Origin: Entoloma clypeatum
Taxonomy: Eukaryota; Basidiomycota; Agaricomycetes; Agaricales; Entolomataceae
Assembly (NCBI GenBank): GCA_963565915.1
Contig: OY751491.1
Location: 1,240,001 to 1,304,000 of the forward strand
Length of the DNA stretch: 64,000 nt
Reading direction: 5' to 3'
Numbering within the stretch: the stretch's first letter is position 1; each line of letters begins with the position of its first letter. The translations under genes were made by a program, and so were the position numbers. A model generated the notes under the pieces. The model was not told where the DNA came from. It made no database searches and worked only from the letters and a program-made list of their open reading frames with translations. Positions 1 to 8,405 of the stretch are shown here, in pieces.

Positions 1-128
1 AGTTCGATCTTGAGGTTGTAGGGACGGTGGGGTGGAAGAGTGTCTGCTTTTCCTTTACTGAAGACGTCAGCATAGTCGTGGTATTCTTCGGGTATGTTTG
101 TCAAGTCGGGGGTGTCAGAAGCGGATGC
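1..128 (-). pseudogene. Second fragment of a gypsy-1-type pol (protease-RT linker)
   Basis: Read on the minus strand, this segment repeats the protease-to-RT linker of gypsy-1 that also occurs at about 632-760 (offset 632). The linker encodes a stretch like [13 protein letters not shown]. It is joined directly, near position 128, to the RT core of the neighbouring pol fragment, so the order RT then linker is wrong for an intact element. It must come from a tandem or rearranged second copy that continues beyond the left edge. This copy keeps CpGs where the 636-760 copy has TpG or CpA. Confidence 0.7.
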
Positions 129-1416
129 GGAAGGACTTCGCAGACATGCTTCCAATGTTCAGAGGGAGAGTCAGAGTGGATGAGGATGTCATCGAGATAT
201 ATGGTAACATACTTATCAAGCAGATCGTGGAAGATGTTGTTCATGAAGCATTGAAAAATGGCTGGCCCCTGGGGAGTTGGTGAGTCCGAATGGCATGACA
301 AGCCATTCAAAAGACCCATAGCATGTGCGGAAAGTGGTTTTCCATTCATCTCCTTCTGCTATGCAGACAAGGTGATAGGTGTGTCGAAGGCTAAGAGCCG
401 TATAAACACTGGCTTTTCTGGCAGTCTGGAGAAGGTCAGATATGAGCGGAAGCAGATATCGGTCCTTCTTTGAGATTTTGTTAAGACCATGGAAATCGAT
501 GCAAAGACAAAGTGAGCCATTCTTTTTATGAACGAAAAGGATGGGAGCACCGTGCAGAGAGGAAGAGGGTTGGATGAATCCAATGGTGAGATGTCCATCA
601 ATGAATTCTTGGAGGGCATTGAGTTTGGTTTGTGAACGATCTTGAGGTCATAGGGATGGTGTGGTGGAAGAGTGTCTGCTTTTCCTTTGTTGAAGACATC
701 AGCATAGTCATGGTATTCCTTGGGTATATTTGTCAAGTTGGGGGAGTCGGAAGCGGAAGCGGAGTGAGCGGAAACGGAGGGAGTCGAAAGGTGAAGTCGA
801 AAGGATTGTGTACCAGGCAATTTGCATGCCCTCATAAATGCGGCTGCGTTAATGAGTGAAATCTGCGGAGCGGACTGCGGAGGTATGATCGGAGGTTCCG
901 GAGGAGGAAGCGTAGCTGTCCTACCTTGGGAGGAGGTCGATGTCGATGTCGGAAACGGCTCTTTTTGCATCTGTGGACGGAAAGTGATACTGCCCAATAC
1001 CCAGTCAATCATAGGATTGTGGCGGGTGAGCCAGTTGTATCCAAGAACCACGGAAGAAGCGGAGTTGAGCGGAGTAACATAAAAATCCTGTTCGAAAGAT
1101 TCACCTGAAGGAAAACATATAGGTATTGTTACAACTTGAGTGATAAACGCGTTAGAAGAACCATTGAAAAGCTTTAGTTCTAAAGGCGGAATAGCGGAGG
1201 TCGGAAGATCATAAGCAGAGGAAAAGTTAATGTCAATAAAACAGTGGGTAGATCCTGAATCAATAAGTGCTGGGACAGAATCTGAAGAGAAAAAAGAAGA
1301 TGAGATATTGATACGTAAAGAGTTCGGATCGGAGAGAGCGGACGCGTTAAGTCGGATGGGAGCGGAGGCACGGAGAGAGTCAATGCAGTCCTCAGACCGT
1401 GCTTCATGAGGACCAC
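129..1416 (-). pseudogene. gypsy-1 pol, degenerate (aspartic protease and partial reverse transcriptase)
   Basis: Minus-strand Ty3/gypsy pol in several frames. Around 1330-1230 a protease active site reads LIDSGST. About 1050-960 follows VLGYNWLTRHNP, the conserved second protease strand of chromoviruses. After a proline-rich linker come pieces of the RT fingers (FVHKKDGS and LCIDF-like segments, about 560-480, shifted in frame) and the palm with YLDD in the segment read from 349 to about 130. Frameshifts and missing sequence between 640 and 350 show it is dead. The RT stops at about 130, where it abuts a second copy of the linker. RNase H and integrase are not in the window. Confidence 0.8.
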
Positions 1417-1419
1417 TGC

Positions 1420-2713
1420 CTATTTTTTTGACTCGATCTCCTTACCTTTTTCCTTGGCTTGAGTGCCAACTTGGGCAGCTTTCCCTTTAGCCTTGGAAGC
1501 GGAGGAGGTGGACTTGGGACAGTCCTTGACAGCATGTCCGACGCTACCGCAGAATAAGCAAAGGTTATTATCAAAACGATGTTTGCGTTCTTGATACCTC
1601 AGTTTGCCGTCTTTGCCTAATTTACTGGAGAGGTCGGGTTTCGGAGCGGATGTGGAAGCGGAAGCGGTAGCGGGAGCGGAGGGTTTGGTTGATGATGTTT
1701 GTGGAGTGGATTGGTTCAGAGCGGATTGTTTCTTGTCGGACTTGGGAGTGGGTTTATCGGTTCTGGATTTCTCTCATTGACGTTCCCAGTAGCAAGCGTC
1801 AATAGTATGAGCCGCGGATCGTAGGTCTGGTAAAGACTTGATCTTGGGTTGTTGGGAGAGGATGTCCTTGATCCGATCTGGAAGTCCGACGTAGTAGCGG
1901 TGTCGGAGGGAGTTTTCATCCCAGTCAGTCTTGGTAGCAAGACGTTGGAATTCAACGTTGTACTTCAATATCTTTTGATTTTCCTTCATCCGTAGGTTGT
2001 CCAACTGTTCTTCGGCTTCGCCCTGAGGGTCAATGGTACCAAACTCAGAGCGGAGAAGTCGGATGAACTTGGGCAAAGAACCCCGCCAATTGGGTTCATC
2101 ATCGTCAAGAATGAAGGGTTCAAAAAATTCGAGTGCTGTGCCTCGGAAGTAAGACATGGCAAAGTTGACTTTGGAATGTTCTGAGTCGAAGTTGTCATTG
2201 TCGGAGAAGTAAAGTTTGCATTGTAAAATGAATGCGGAGAGTTTGCGCGGATCGGATCCGTCGAAGGTATCCGGTTTGTTGGCATATGACTTTTTCTTCT
2301 TTGTATCTCGACGTTTCAACTCTTTGGTCATGAGCAGAATGGCTTCAGCTAGATTGGGTTCCTGATCTGGATTGGAATCGGAGTCATCCAAATCTCCATG
2401 TAAACTACCATCGGAAGGAGGAGGAGATCCTCCTGGAGGTCCGCCAAATAAGCCAGAATTTAGAGGTGCGGAGGGTTCCATTGGTGGGTTTAGTGGAGGA
2501 CTGGCAGGAAGTGGTGGGAGCTGAGAGTCGGAAGAGGGCGGAGGAACAGATGGTCCGGGGGTAGGAGCGGATGATGATGCTGTGGCTCCTCGAGGGGTAA
2601 TGGTTACATTGTGTGTTCCTCAAAGAAAAGCAGAGCGTGGTGTGGAGGATGAACGTTCTGCTGCTGCACGAGCAGTCCTAGTTGTTCGAACTGTATTATG
2701 GGTTTGAGACATG
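1420..2713 (-). pseudogene. gypsy-1 gag with CCHC zinc knuckle, two in-frame TGA codons
   Basis: Minus-strand reading frame from ATG at 2713 (start MSQTHNTVR) to TAG at 1420-1422, one frame throughout. The N-terminus is Pro/Ser/Thr rich. The capsid-like part (about 2300-1780) has the retrotransposon-gag pattern KLSAFILQC, YFRGTALEFF and FIRLLRSEFG. A CCHC knuckle CLFCGSVGHAVKDC lies at about 1560-1515, followed by a basic, Lys-rich tail. Two TGA codons interrupt it at 2620-2622 and 1774-1776. Both sit where CGA (Arg) would fit, so both look like C-to-T changes at CpG. Function in life: structural protein of the particle, binding the element RNA through the knuckle. Confidence 0.85.
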
Positions 2714-2750
2714 TGGGTAGAGGTTGTTGGGTAAATCAAAGAATGGTGGT

Positions 2751-2761
2751 AGTTCAAATAT
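2751..2761 (-). promoter_or_regulatory. Primer-binding site of gypsy-1 (self-priming type)
   Basis: ATATTTGAACT on the minus strand, 2 nt after the 5' LTR. It is an exact reverse complement of AGTTCAAATAT at 3028-3018 in the LTR, where transcription should start. It does not begin with TGG, the usual mark of a tRNA 3'-end site. Confidence 0.65.
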
Positions 2762-2763
2762 AC

Positions 2764-3307
2764 TGTCATGTAGCGTGTTTCTCAACGTCGGAAAATGTCG
2801 GACGAGTCAGAGCGGAGTAGTGGAGGAGCGGAATGCGGTAAGTGCGACGTTGGCAGAAAGGACCTGGCTTCAACTTGTGTGTTGCGCCCCACTCTTTGAC
2901 GTGGTCCTCGATTTTGGGTTGGCGGATGTCAGATGAGCGGATGAGCAGATGAGCGGAGGTGACGGAGAGAATGCTCAAAGGCAAGTAGAGACGGATGCGA
3001 ATGAGGTATAACATATGATATTTGAACTGAGGTTCTACGACAGGTTTGTACACTATTTATAGTAGACTAGAATGATCAGCATTACTATAAGTGATGTGCA
3101 GATATCGGAGTTGACCATCGGAACATTCGGAGTACGGAGAGTAGCAAATGAAAAGTGAACAACATATGTCTACTTGTAAGTATGGTTGAGATGTTACATA
3201 GTAGAAGTATTATTCAATATAAATAGAATGTTGTGGGAGCGGATGTTGGAGCGGATGAAATGTTGGAGTCGTCGGATAAGTTGGATGTGAATCATATGGT
3301 TATGACA
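2764..3307 (-). repeat. 5' LTR of gypsy-1
   Basis: A 544-bp segment with short inverted ends: on the minus strand it begins TGTCATAA and ends ATGACA. It lies directly upstream of gag, contains a TATA box on the minus strand, and is followed after 2 nt by a primer-binding site. The 3' LTR is outside the window, so the boundaries rest on terminal TG..CA and on analogy with gypsy-2. Confidence 0.75.
3054..3061 (-). promoter_or_regulatory. TATA box of gypsy-1 LTR
   Basis: TATAAATA on the minus strand. The proposed transcript start (AGTTCAAATAT, 3028 downward) lies 33 nt downstream, a normal TATA-to-start distance. Confidence 0.6.
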
Positions 3308-3365
3308 GTGCTTTCCAGCACATACCTGGCGGCGCAGATGATCCTCACCTGTGATGGCTGAATGC

Positions 3366-3735
3366 TGTTATGTGTAACAAACCGTTCCAAGGTTTGGGCA
3401 GAGTATGCAGGAAGATGGAAAGGCGAAGAGCAATGTGATTGCTAAATCTAAGGAATGTAGCTATGGTACATGAGGTTTATATAGTACTGACTATGAGCGG
3501 TAGCGAATGAGTCAGTAACTGCGGAAGGCAGTGCGCATGAGTAAGGCGACTGCGGAAGGCTATGCACTAATGAGTAAGCTGACTGCGGAATGAGTCAGAC
3601 AGCTGCGGAAAGCGAGTCAGCGCGGGAGCGAAGTATACTAAAGGAAATAAAGTATAATACGATATGTGTAAGCGGGGGCCGATGAGTAAAAGTAAAAAGG
3701 TAAGCGTATACGTCCGTAGTCGTTAGTCCGTAACA
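3366..3735 (-). repeat. gypsy-2 LTR A (outer, left)
   Basis: 370 bp, TG..CA ends (plus strand TGTTATGTGTAACA ... GTCCGTAACA). Shares three variants with LTR D that B and C lack (GACTGCGG, CAGCGCGGG, GTATACGTCC) and has private CpG-to-TpG changes near its left end. The flank at 3361-3365 (AATGC) does not match the flank after LTR D (TGTCT), so no outer target duplication is visible. Confidence 0.9.
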
Positions 3736-3862
3736 TGTTCCCCTCCTCAAGGTCTGTGTCCTCACAGACTACCTACTCCCATCCATCATAGAAGCGTGAC
3801 GTCTTGACTCGTCTGGTAGTTGCTCTCTTCGCTCTGGGCGAACCTAACGAGATTTAGCAACT
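3736..3862 (-). mobile_element. gypsy-2 internal remnant, almost fully deleted
   Basis: 127 bp between LTR A and LTR B. On the minus strand it has the PBS and 5' leader (3862 to about 3790) fused to the last ~52 bp of an element including the polypurine tract (3787-3736). Everything from gag to the end of ORF3 is missing. The junction lies at about 3787-3790 with two extra bases (AT). It is an internal-deletion derivative sharing LTRs with its neighbour. Confidence 0.85.
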
Positions 3863-4232
3863 TGTTATGCGTAACAAACCGTTCCAAGGTTCGGGCAGAG
3901 TATGCAGGAAGATGGAAAGGCGAAGAGCAATGTGATTGCTAAATCTAAGGAATGTAGCTATGGTACATGAGGTTTATATAGTACTGACTATGAGCGGTAG
4001 CGAATGAGTCAGTAACTGCGGAAGGCAGTGCGCATGAGTAAGGCGACTGCGGAAGGCTATGCACTAATGAGTAAGCTGACTACGGAATGAGTCAGACAGC
4101 TGCGGAAAGCGAGTCAGCGTGGGAGCGAAGTATACTAAAGGAAATAAAGTATAATACGATATGTGTAAGCGGGGGCCGATGAGTAAAAGTGAAAAGGTAA
4201 GCGTATACATCCGTAGTCGTTAGTCCGTAACA
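3863..4232 (-). repeat. gypsy-2 LTR B (3' LTR of the full internal region)
   Basis: 370 bp; I see no difference from LTR C at 10064-10433. The identity suggests a young pair. A polypurine tract GAGGAGAGGA (minus strand, 4245-4236) lies just upstream in the transcript sense. Confidence 0.92.
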
Positions 4233-4235
4233 TGT

Positions 4236-4245
4236 TCCTCTCCTC
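4236..4245 (-). promoter_or_regulatory. Polypurine tract of gypsy-2
   Basis: GAGGAGAGGA on the minus strand, three bases (ACA) before the 3' LTR. It is the expected primer site for plus-strand DNA synthesis. The same tract precedes LTR C (about 10437-10446) and, slightly changed, LTR A. Confidence 0.75.
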
Positions 4246-4269
4246 AAGGTCTGTGTCCTCACAGACTAC

Positions 4270-4638
4270 CTACTCCCATCCATCGTTGCCGTTTGGATCG
4301 GTCCAGGTAGGATCAGCTCGGTTGCCCCAGTCCTTTATCAGTTCGTCGTTTACCGCCGTGGCAAACTCTAAACCTCGAACGGTGAGGTGAAGGCGTCGAT
4401 TTTCGACGGCAAGGGTGTTGGTATAATTTTTGAGGATAAGTTTTTCCTCAGCGGTGGGAGCGGTTGGCAAGTCGGATAGGGTATGAAGGCGGATATGCAT
4501 CTGCCGGTGGAGGATGTCGGCGATGGAGGTTTTGAGTGCATGGATCTGGTTGCGCATGGAGAGCGCTTTGCCGATGAGGGTGGTGATGGTGGGGTTGATA
4601 TCAGAAGCATCGGTGGAGGCGGCGGTGATGTTGGACAT
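4270..4638 (-). CDS. gypsy-2 ORF3, small protein after pol
   Basis: 122 codons from ATG at 4638 (MSNITAASTD) to a TAG-side stop at 4270, lying between the pol stop (4756) and the 3' LTR. The open frame extends upstream to 4725, but the ATG at 4638 fits best because differences from the second copy stop looking synonymous before it. No family is recognised. Residues about 18-100 are rich in Leu, Ile, Glu and Arg and look helical or coiled-coil, with RRLHLTVRGLEF near the end; the tail is acidic and Trp-containing (WTDPNGNDGWE). There is no signal peptide or membrane segment, so it is unlikely to be an envelope protein. The second copy at 10471-10836 is also open, with mostly synonymous changes and one in-frame codon deletion. 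Confidence 0.7.
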   Translation of the reverse strand: MSNITAASTDASDINPTITTLIGKALSMRNQIHALKTSIADILHRQMHIRLHTLSDLPTAPTAEEKLILKNYTNTLAVENRRLHLTVRGLEFATAVNDELIKDWGNRADPTWTDPNGNDGWE

Positions 4639-4755
4639 GGCAGAAATGATGTTTGAAAGGTATAAGAAGAACGGCGTGTTGGGCGAGAAGAGTTGGAGCG
4701 GGGAACTCGATGTGACAGAAGTCAATGTGGAAAATGGTTCTCAAAGTTTGTTCTT

Positions 4756-7700
4756 TTATCGTGGACGCGATGGATTTTGCCGATGAAAATCTCGGATCAA
4801 GTTTTGAGCGTTCTGAACATTAGTCCGAGGTTCCCATGTGTTCTCTTCTGGGCCATACCCTTCCCATTGGACAAGGTACTGGATCTTTCCACAGAATTTC
4901 CGAGAGTCTAGGATCGTGGAGACATGGTATTCTTCTCGTCCTTCGACAATGATCGGATCAGGGGCTGGCTTCTTTTTCTGAATGGCATACTTCGGGGTTT
5001 CGTATGGTGATAACAGGGTCTCATTGAACACAGGGTGGATCATCTTCCAAGTTTTGGGAAGATCAAGACGGTATGCGCTAGCTCCTTTCTTCTCTAGGAC
5101 TTTGAACGGTCCGTGTCGGAGGGCGTCAAGTTTCTTTGAGGGACGATCAGTCCTGATGTTAGTCCCTTCCAGCCACACCTTGTCTCCAATGCGGTAATTC
5201 CGAGACGGGCTTCGTCGTGTGTCAACTGTTTTCTTCATCTGATCCTGGGCCTGTTTCAGTGCTGCGTTGGCTTCTTCTCGTGCCTGTTTGAGTTTTTTCA
5301 AGAAGTCGTTTGCCGCTGGATTGGTGTCTTCCAACACAAGTTCTCCCTTCCAAGGATGCAGACCATAGTTGAGATAGAATGGTGTGTACTTTGTCGCTTG
5401 ATGCTCTTTGTCATTGTACTGGAATTCTGCGATTGCGATCCATTCCGCCCAATCATCTTGTAGATGGTTGACAAAGTTTCGTAAGAACACCTCGGTTTCC
5501 TGATGCGATCGTTCGGCTTGTCCATCAGTTTGTGGATGGTATGCAGTGGACAGGTTTCTCTTGATTCCCAACATGCGGCAAAGTATCTCCATGAACTTCG
5601 CGGAGAACTGTGGTCCTCTGTCGCTAATGATCTTCTTAGGGATTCCATGAAGCTTCCATATCTGGTCCCGATAGATCTTGGCTAATCCTTCAGCCGATAG
5701 TTCCACGGTTGTCGGGATGAGATGAAGCATCTTTGAATGTCTGTCCGTGATGACCAGAATTGCGTTCTTCCCATCAGATTCTGGTATCGGTCCCACGACG
5801 TCAATCCCTATGTCTTCCCATGGTTGACTTGGCACGGCGTTAGGGTGTAGAGGGGTGTGTCTCCTTTGGCGGCTGATCTTGTTACGTTGACAGGTGTCAC
5901 ACCCTTTCACATACTTCTTTACATCATGTAGGATGGTGGGCCACCAGTAGGTGCGAGTGAGGAGTTCATGTGTTCGATATTGTCCTGGATGTCCTGCCAC
6001 TGGTGCGTCGTGCGCTTCAAACATCAGTTCTTGGCGCAATTGTGGGTCTGGTGGAACATAGACTCGTTCTCCTGCGTAGGTGATGCCATTTTCCTGCTGG
6101 TACCAGTGAGGATTCTTCTTCAGACCCTGGGCTACTTCTGTCTCCATGCGATTCGAGGCCTTGATGCGTGCGATCCATGGGTTTTCGATGGTTGTGATGT
6201 TTCCGATTTTGATGGAATCAGATGTTTCACCCCCTTCAAAGAATTGTTCCTCCGTGAACATCTCCATTTGTATCACATCTTCTGATTCCAATCGTTTCAA
6301 AAATAGCCCCTCCTTGAGCATTTGGTCGCTGTCCTGCGGCTCGAGTTCCGTCTCATACCAGGATAAACGTGACAGGATGTCTGCTTTCGCGTTTGTCTTC
6401 CCAGGTACATGTCGCAATTCGAAGTCATAATCTTGTAACTTCATCTTCCAGCGCCTCTGTCGTTGGTTTAGGTCCTGAGGACGCCGGAAATACTCCAGGT
6501 TTTTGTGATCGGTTAAGATCTCGAAACGTTCCTTGGCTTCAAGTAGATAATGTCGCCAGTCCTTCAGTGCTTCCATGACTGCCAAGAGTTCCTTGTCATA
6601 TATCTCGTAATTCTGTTCGGCCGCGGACATGGTCCGCGACAAGAACACAATAGGATGCCACTTGTTGTCTTGTTTCTGTGAAAGTACCGCTCCAATCGCA
6701 TAACCCGATGCATCGGTTTCGACCCTGAACTGTCCGTCCGGTTTGGGCAATGCCAAGACTGGTGCTGTCGTGATTGCTTGTATGAGACCTTCAAATGCTT
6801 CTTGCGCCGCTGGTCCCCATGTGAATGTTGTATTTCCCGTAAGTGTCGTGAGTGGTTTTGCGATGTTTGAGTATCCTTCAATGAAGCGTCGATAAAAGTT
6901 GGCAAATCCCAGGAACCTCTGGACTTCCTTTTTTGATGTGGGTACTCGCCAGTTCCGGATTGTGTCCACCTTTTCGGTTTCCATCTCAACACATCCTTCT
7001 CCAACGACATATCCCAATATGGGGCATTTCGTTACTTCCCAAAGACACTTCTTCTCCTTTAGGAACAGGTCATTGTCTGACAGAATCTGCAAGATCTCTT
7101 CGGTGTTCCGGGCGAGTTCTTCCTTGGTTTTACCAATAACCACTATGTCATCCATGTAAATCACACAGATGCGCCGACGGATCTGATCCCTGAATAGGCT
7201 GGCCATCATCCGAGAGAACATTCCCAGGGAGTTGCAGAGACCGAAAAACATGACCAATGGTTCAAACAATCCTCGGCTGGTCAGGAAGGCGGCTTTCCAT
7301 TCGTCACCCTTCTTAATCCACACGTTATTGTATCCCCACATGATGTCCATTTTGTTGAAGTAGACTGCGTCCTTCAATACATCCAAGAGGTCGTTGATGC
7401 GTGGGAGTGGGAATTTGTCCTTAACCGTGAATTTATTGACCGTGTGATAATCCTGTACCAATCGTTTGGAACCGTCTTTCTTGTTAATGAAGAAGCAGGG
7501 TGATGCATAAGGGGATTTGGACGGTCGGATCTTTCCGGTTGCCAGGCCTTCATCGATGAATTCGTCCAGTTCTTCTTGCTCCTTTTGGGTCATAGGATAC
7601 GTGTTTCCTCCTAGCTCCTTTGGTGCGTCCGTTGTAAGTTCGATGCCGTGGTCCCATTCTCTTTCCTTTGGGATCTTGTCAAAGTTTTCTTTTTCAAAGA

Positions 7701-8226
7701 GATGGGCAAAACGTTCAACGTATGAGGGTCGTTTGGTTGTGGGAGGTGGTGTGGGAGTAACTGCTTCCAATATGGGGTCTCCGGGCTTCCATTTCTGATC
7801 CAATTTCTTGGGCGCATCCTTGTCTCGTACTTCCACCATGCGAACCCGATGTTTGCGACCATTAAGGTTAACCCTGAAATGCGAGTGTTTGGTTTGACAT
7901 GTTGATGGGCACCGGTTGAATGTTACAGTGCCGGTCGTCCAATTGATTGTGGGGTTGTGGTGTACCAACCAGTCATGTCCCAAAAGCATGTCCGTTCTCC
8001 CAATGTCCAATACCATTGCTTCCATGGTTTCCTGGTGTGTTCCTAAGTCCAGCTTGACTTCGGCAAGTTTTTCTGCTTTCTGTTGTCGGTTCGGCGATCC
8101 ATCCGCATTTAGGATTGATATGGGCTTTATTCCACGTGTGGGAAGGTTCTGTTCACGTACTATTCTGGGATGGATACATGTGCGTTCACATCCGCTATCA
8201 ACCTCGGGTCGAATGGCCTTTGGTCC
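4756..8226 (-). CDS. gypsy-2 pol polyprotein (chromovirus: PR, RT, RNase H, integrase, chromodomain)
   Basis: Open frame of about 1156 codons on the minus strand (from M at 8025: 1089). In order: protease active site DSGCERTC (just after 8226) and LLGHDWLVHHNP; RT with INKKDGSKR, WGYNNV and YMDD (about residue 290 from 8025); RNase H with ETDASGYAIGA and TDHKNLEYF; integrase zinc finger H-H-C-C (near residue 670, CDTCQRNK); integrase core Asp in DVVGP, Asp in SDRGPQF, Glu in QAERSHQE; a GPF/Y module (RHGPFKVLEKK); and a C-terminal chromodomain with [17 protein letters not shown]. An in-frame TGA at 8227-8229, probably from CGA, separates it from the frame that overlaps gag. Some catalytic-region residues deviate (WGYNNV preceded by M, NSLGMF for the usual NSP). 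Nearly intact, perhaps one stop from functional. Confidence 0.93.
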   Translation of the reverse strand, partial: GPKAIRPEVDSGCERTCIHPRIVREQNLPTRGIKPISILNADGSPNRQQKAEKLAEVKLDLGTHQETMEAMVLDIGRTDMLLGHDWLVHHNPTINWTTGTVTFNRCPSTCQTKHSHFRVNLNGRKHRVRMVEVRDKDAPKKLDQKWKPGDPILEAVTPTPPPTTKRPSYVERFAHLFEKENFDKIPKEREWDHGIELTTDAPKELGGNTYPMTQKEQEELDEFIDEGLATGKIRPSKSPYASPCFFINKKDGSKRLVQDYHTVNKFTVKDKFPLPRINDLLDVLKDAVYFNKMDIMWGYNNVWIKKGDEWKAAFLTSRGLFEPLVMFFGLCNSLGMFSRMMASLFRDQIRRRICVIYMDDIVVIGKTKEELARNTEEILQILSDNDLFLKEKKCLWEVTKCPILGYVVGEGCVEMETEKVDTIRNWRVPTSKKEVQRFLGFANFYRRFIEGYSNIAKPLTTLTGNTTFTWGPAAQEAFEGLIQAITTAPVLALPKPDGQFRVETDASGYAIGAVLSQKQDNKWHPIVFLSRTMSAAEQNYEIYDKELLAVMEALKDWRHYLLEAKERFEILTDHKNLEYFRRPQDLNQRQRRWKMKLQDYDFELRHVPGKTNAKADILSRLSWYETELEPQDSDQMLKEGLFLKRLESEDVIQMEMFTEEQFFEGGETSDSIKIGNITTIENPWIARIKASNRMETEVAQGLKKNPHWYQQENGITYAGERVYVPPDPQLRQELMFEAHDAPVAGHPGQYRTHELLTRTYWWPTILHDVKKYVKGCDTCQRNKISRQRRHTPLHPNAVPSQPWEDIGIDVVGPIPESDGKNAILVITDRHSKMLHLIPTTVELSAEGLAKIYRDQIWKLHGIPKKIISDRGPQFSAKFMEILCRMLGIKRNLSTAYHPQTDGQAERSHQETEVFLRNFVNHLQDDWAEWIAIAEFQYNDKEHQATKYTPFYLNYGLHPWKGELVLEDTNPAANDFLKKLKQAREEANAALKQAQDQMKKTVDTRRSPSRNYRIGDKVWLEGTNIRTDRPSKKLDALRHGPFKVLEKKGASAYRLDLPKTWKMIHPVFNETLLSPYETPKYAIQKKKPAPDPIIVEGREEYHVSTILDSRKFCGKIQYLVQWEGYGPEENTWEPRTNVQNAQNLIRDFHRQNPSRPR

Positions 8227-8405
8227 TCATCGTGTTTTGATCTGAGCTTGCAGCTTGATCTCTCGTCGTTTCGGAGGTTTATCTCCCTTGACAATCTTAG
8301 TTGACGCAACGGCTCGCTTTGCAGGGATAACATAAGTTATATTGTCTGTAGCTGCACCAGGCAAGCGAGTTCGTTGAATGGATAAGGGTCGCGACTTAGC
8401 GTCGT

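Noticed and set aside
3366..3735. LTR A as a solo LTR
   Set aside because: It is followed by a recognisable internal remnant with leader and polypurine tract, so it belongs to the array.
4270..4725. ORF3 as an envelope gene
   Set aside because: Position fits, but there is no signal peptide, membrane anchor, glycosylation pattern or cleavage site.
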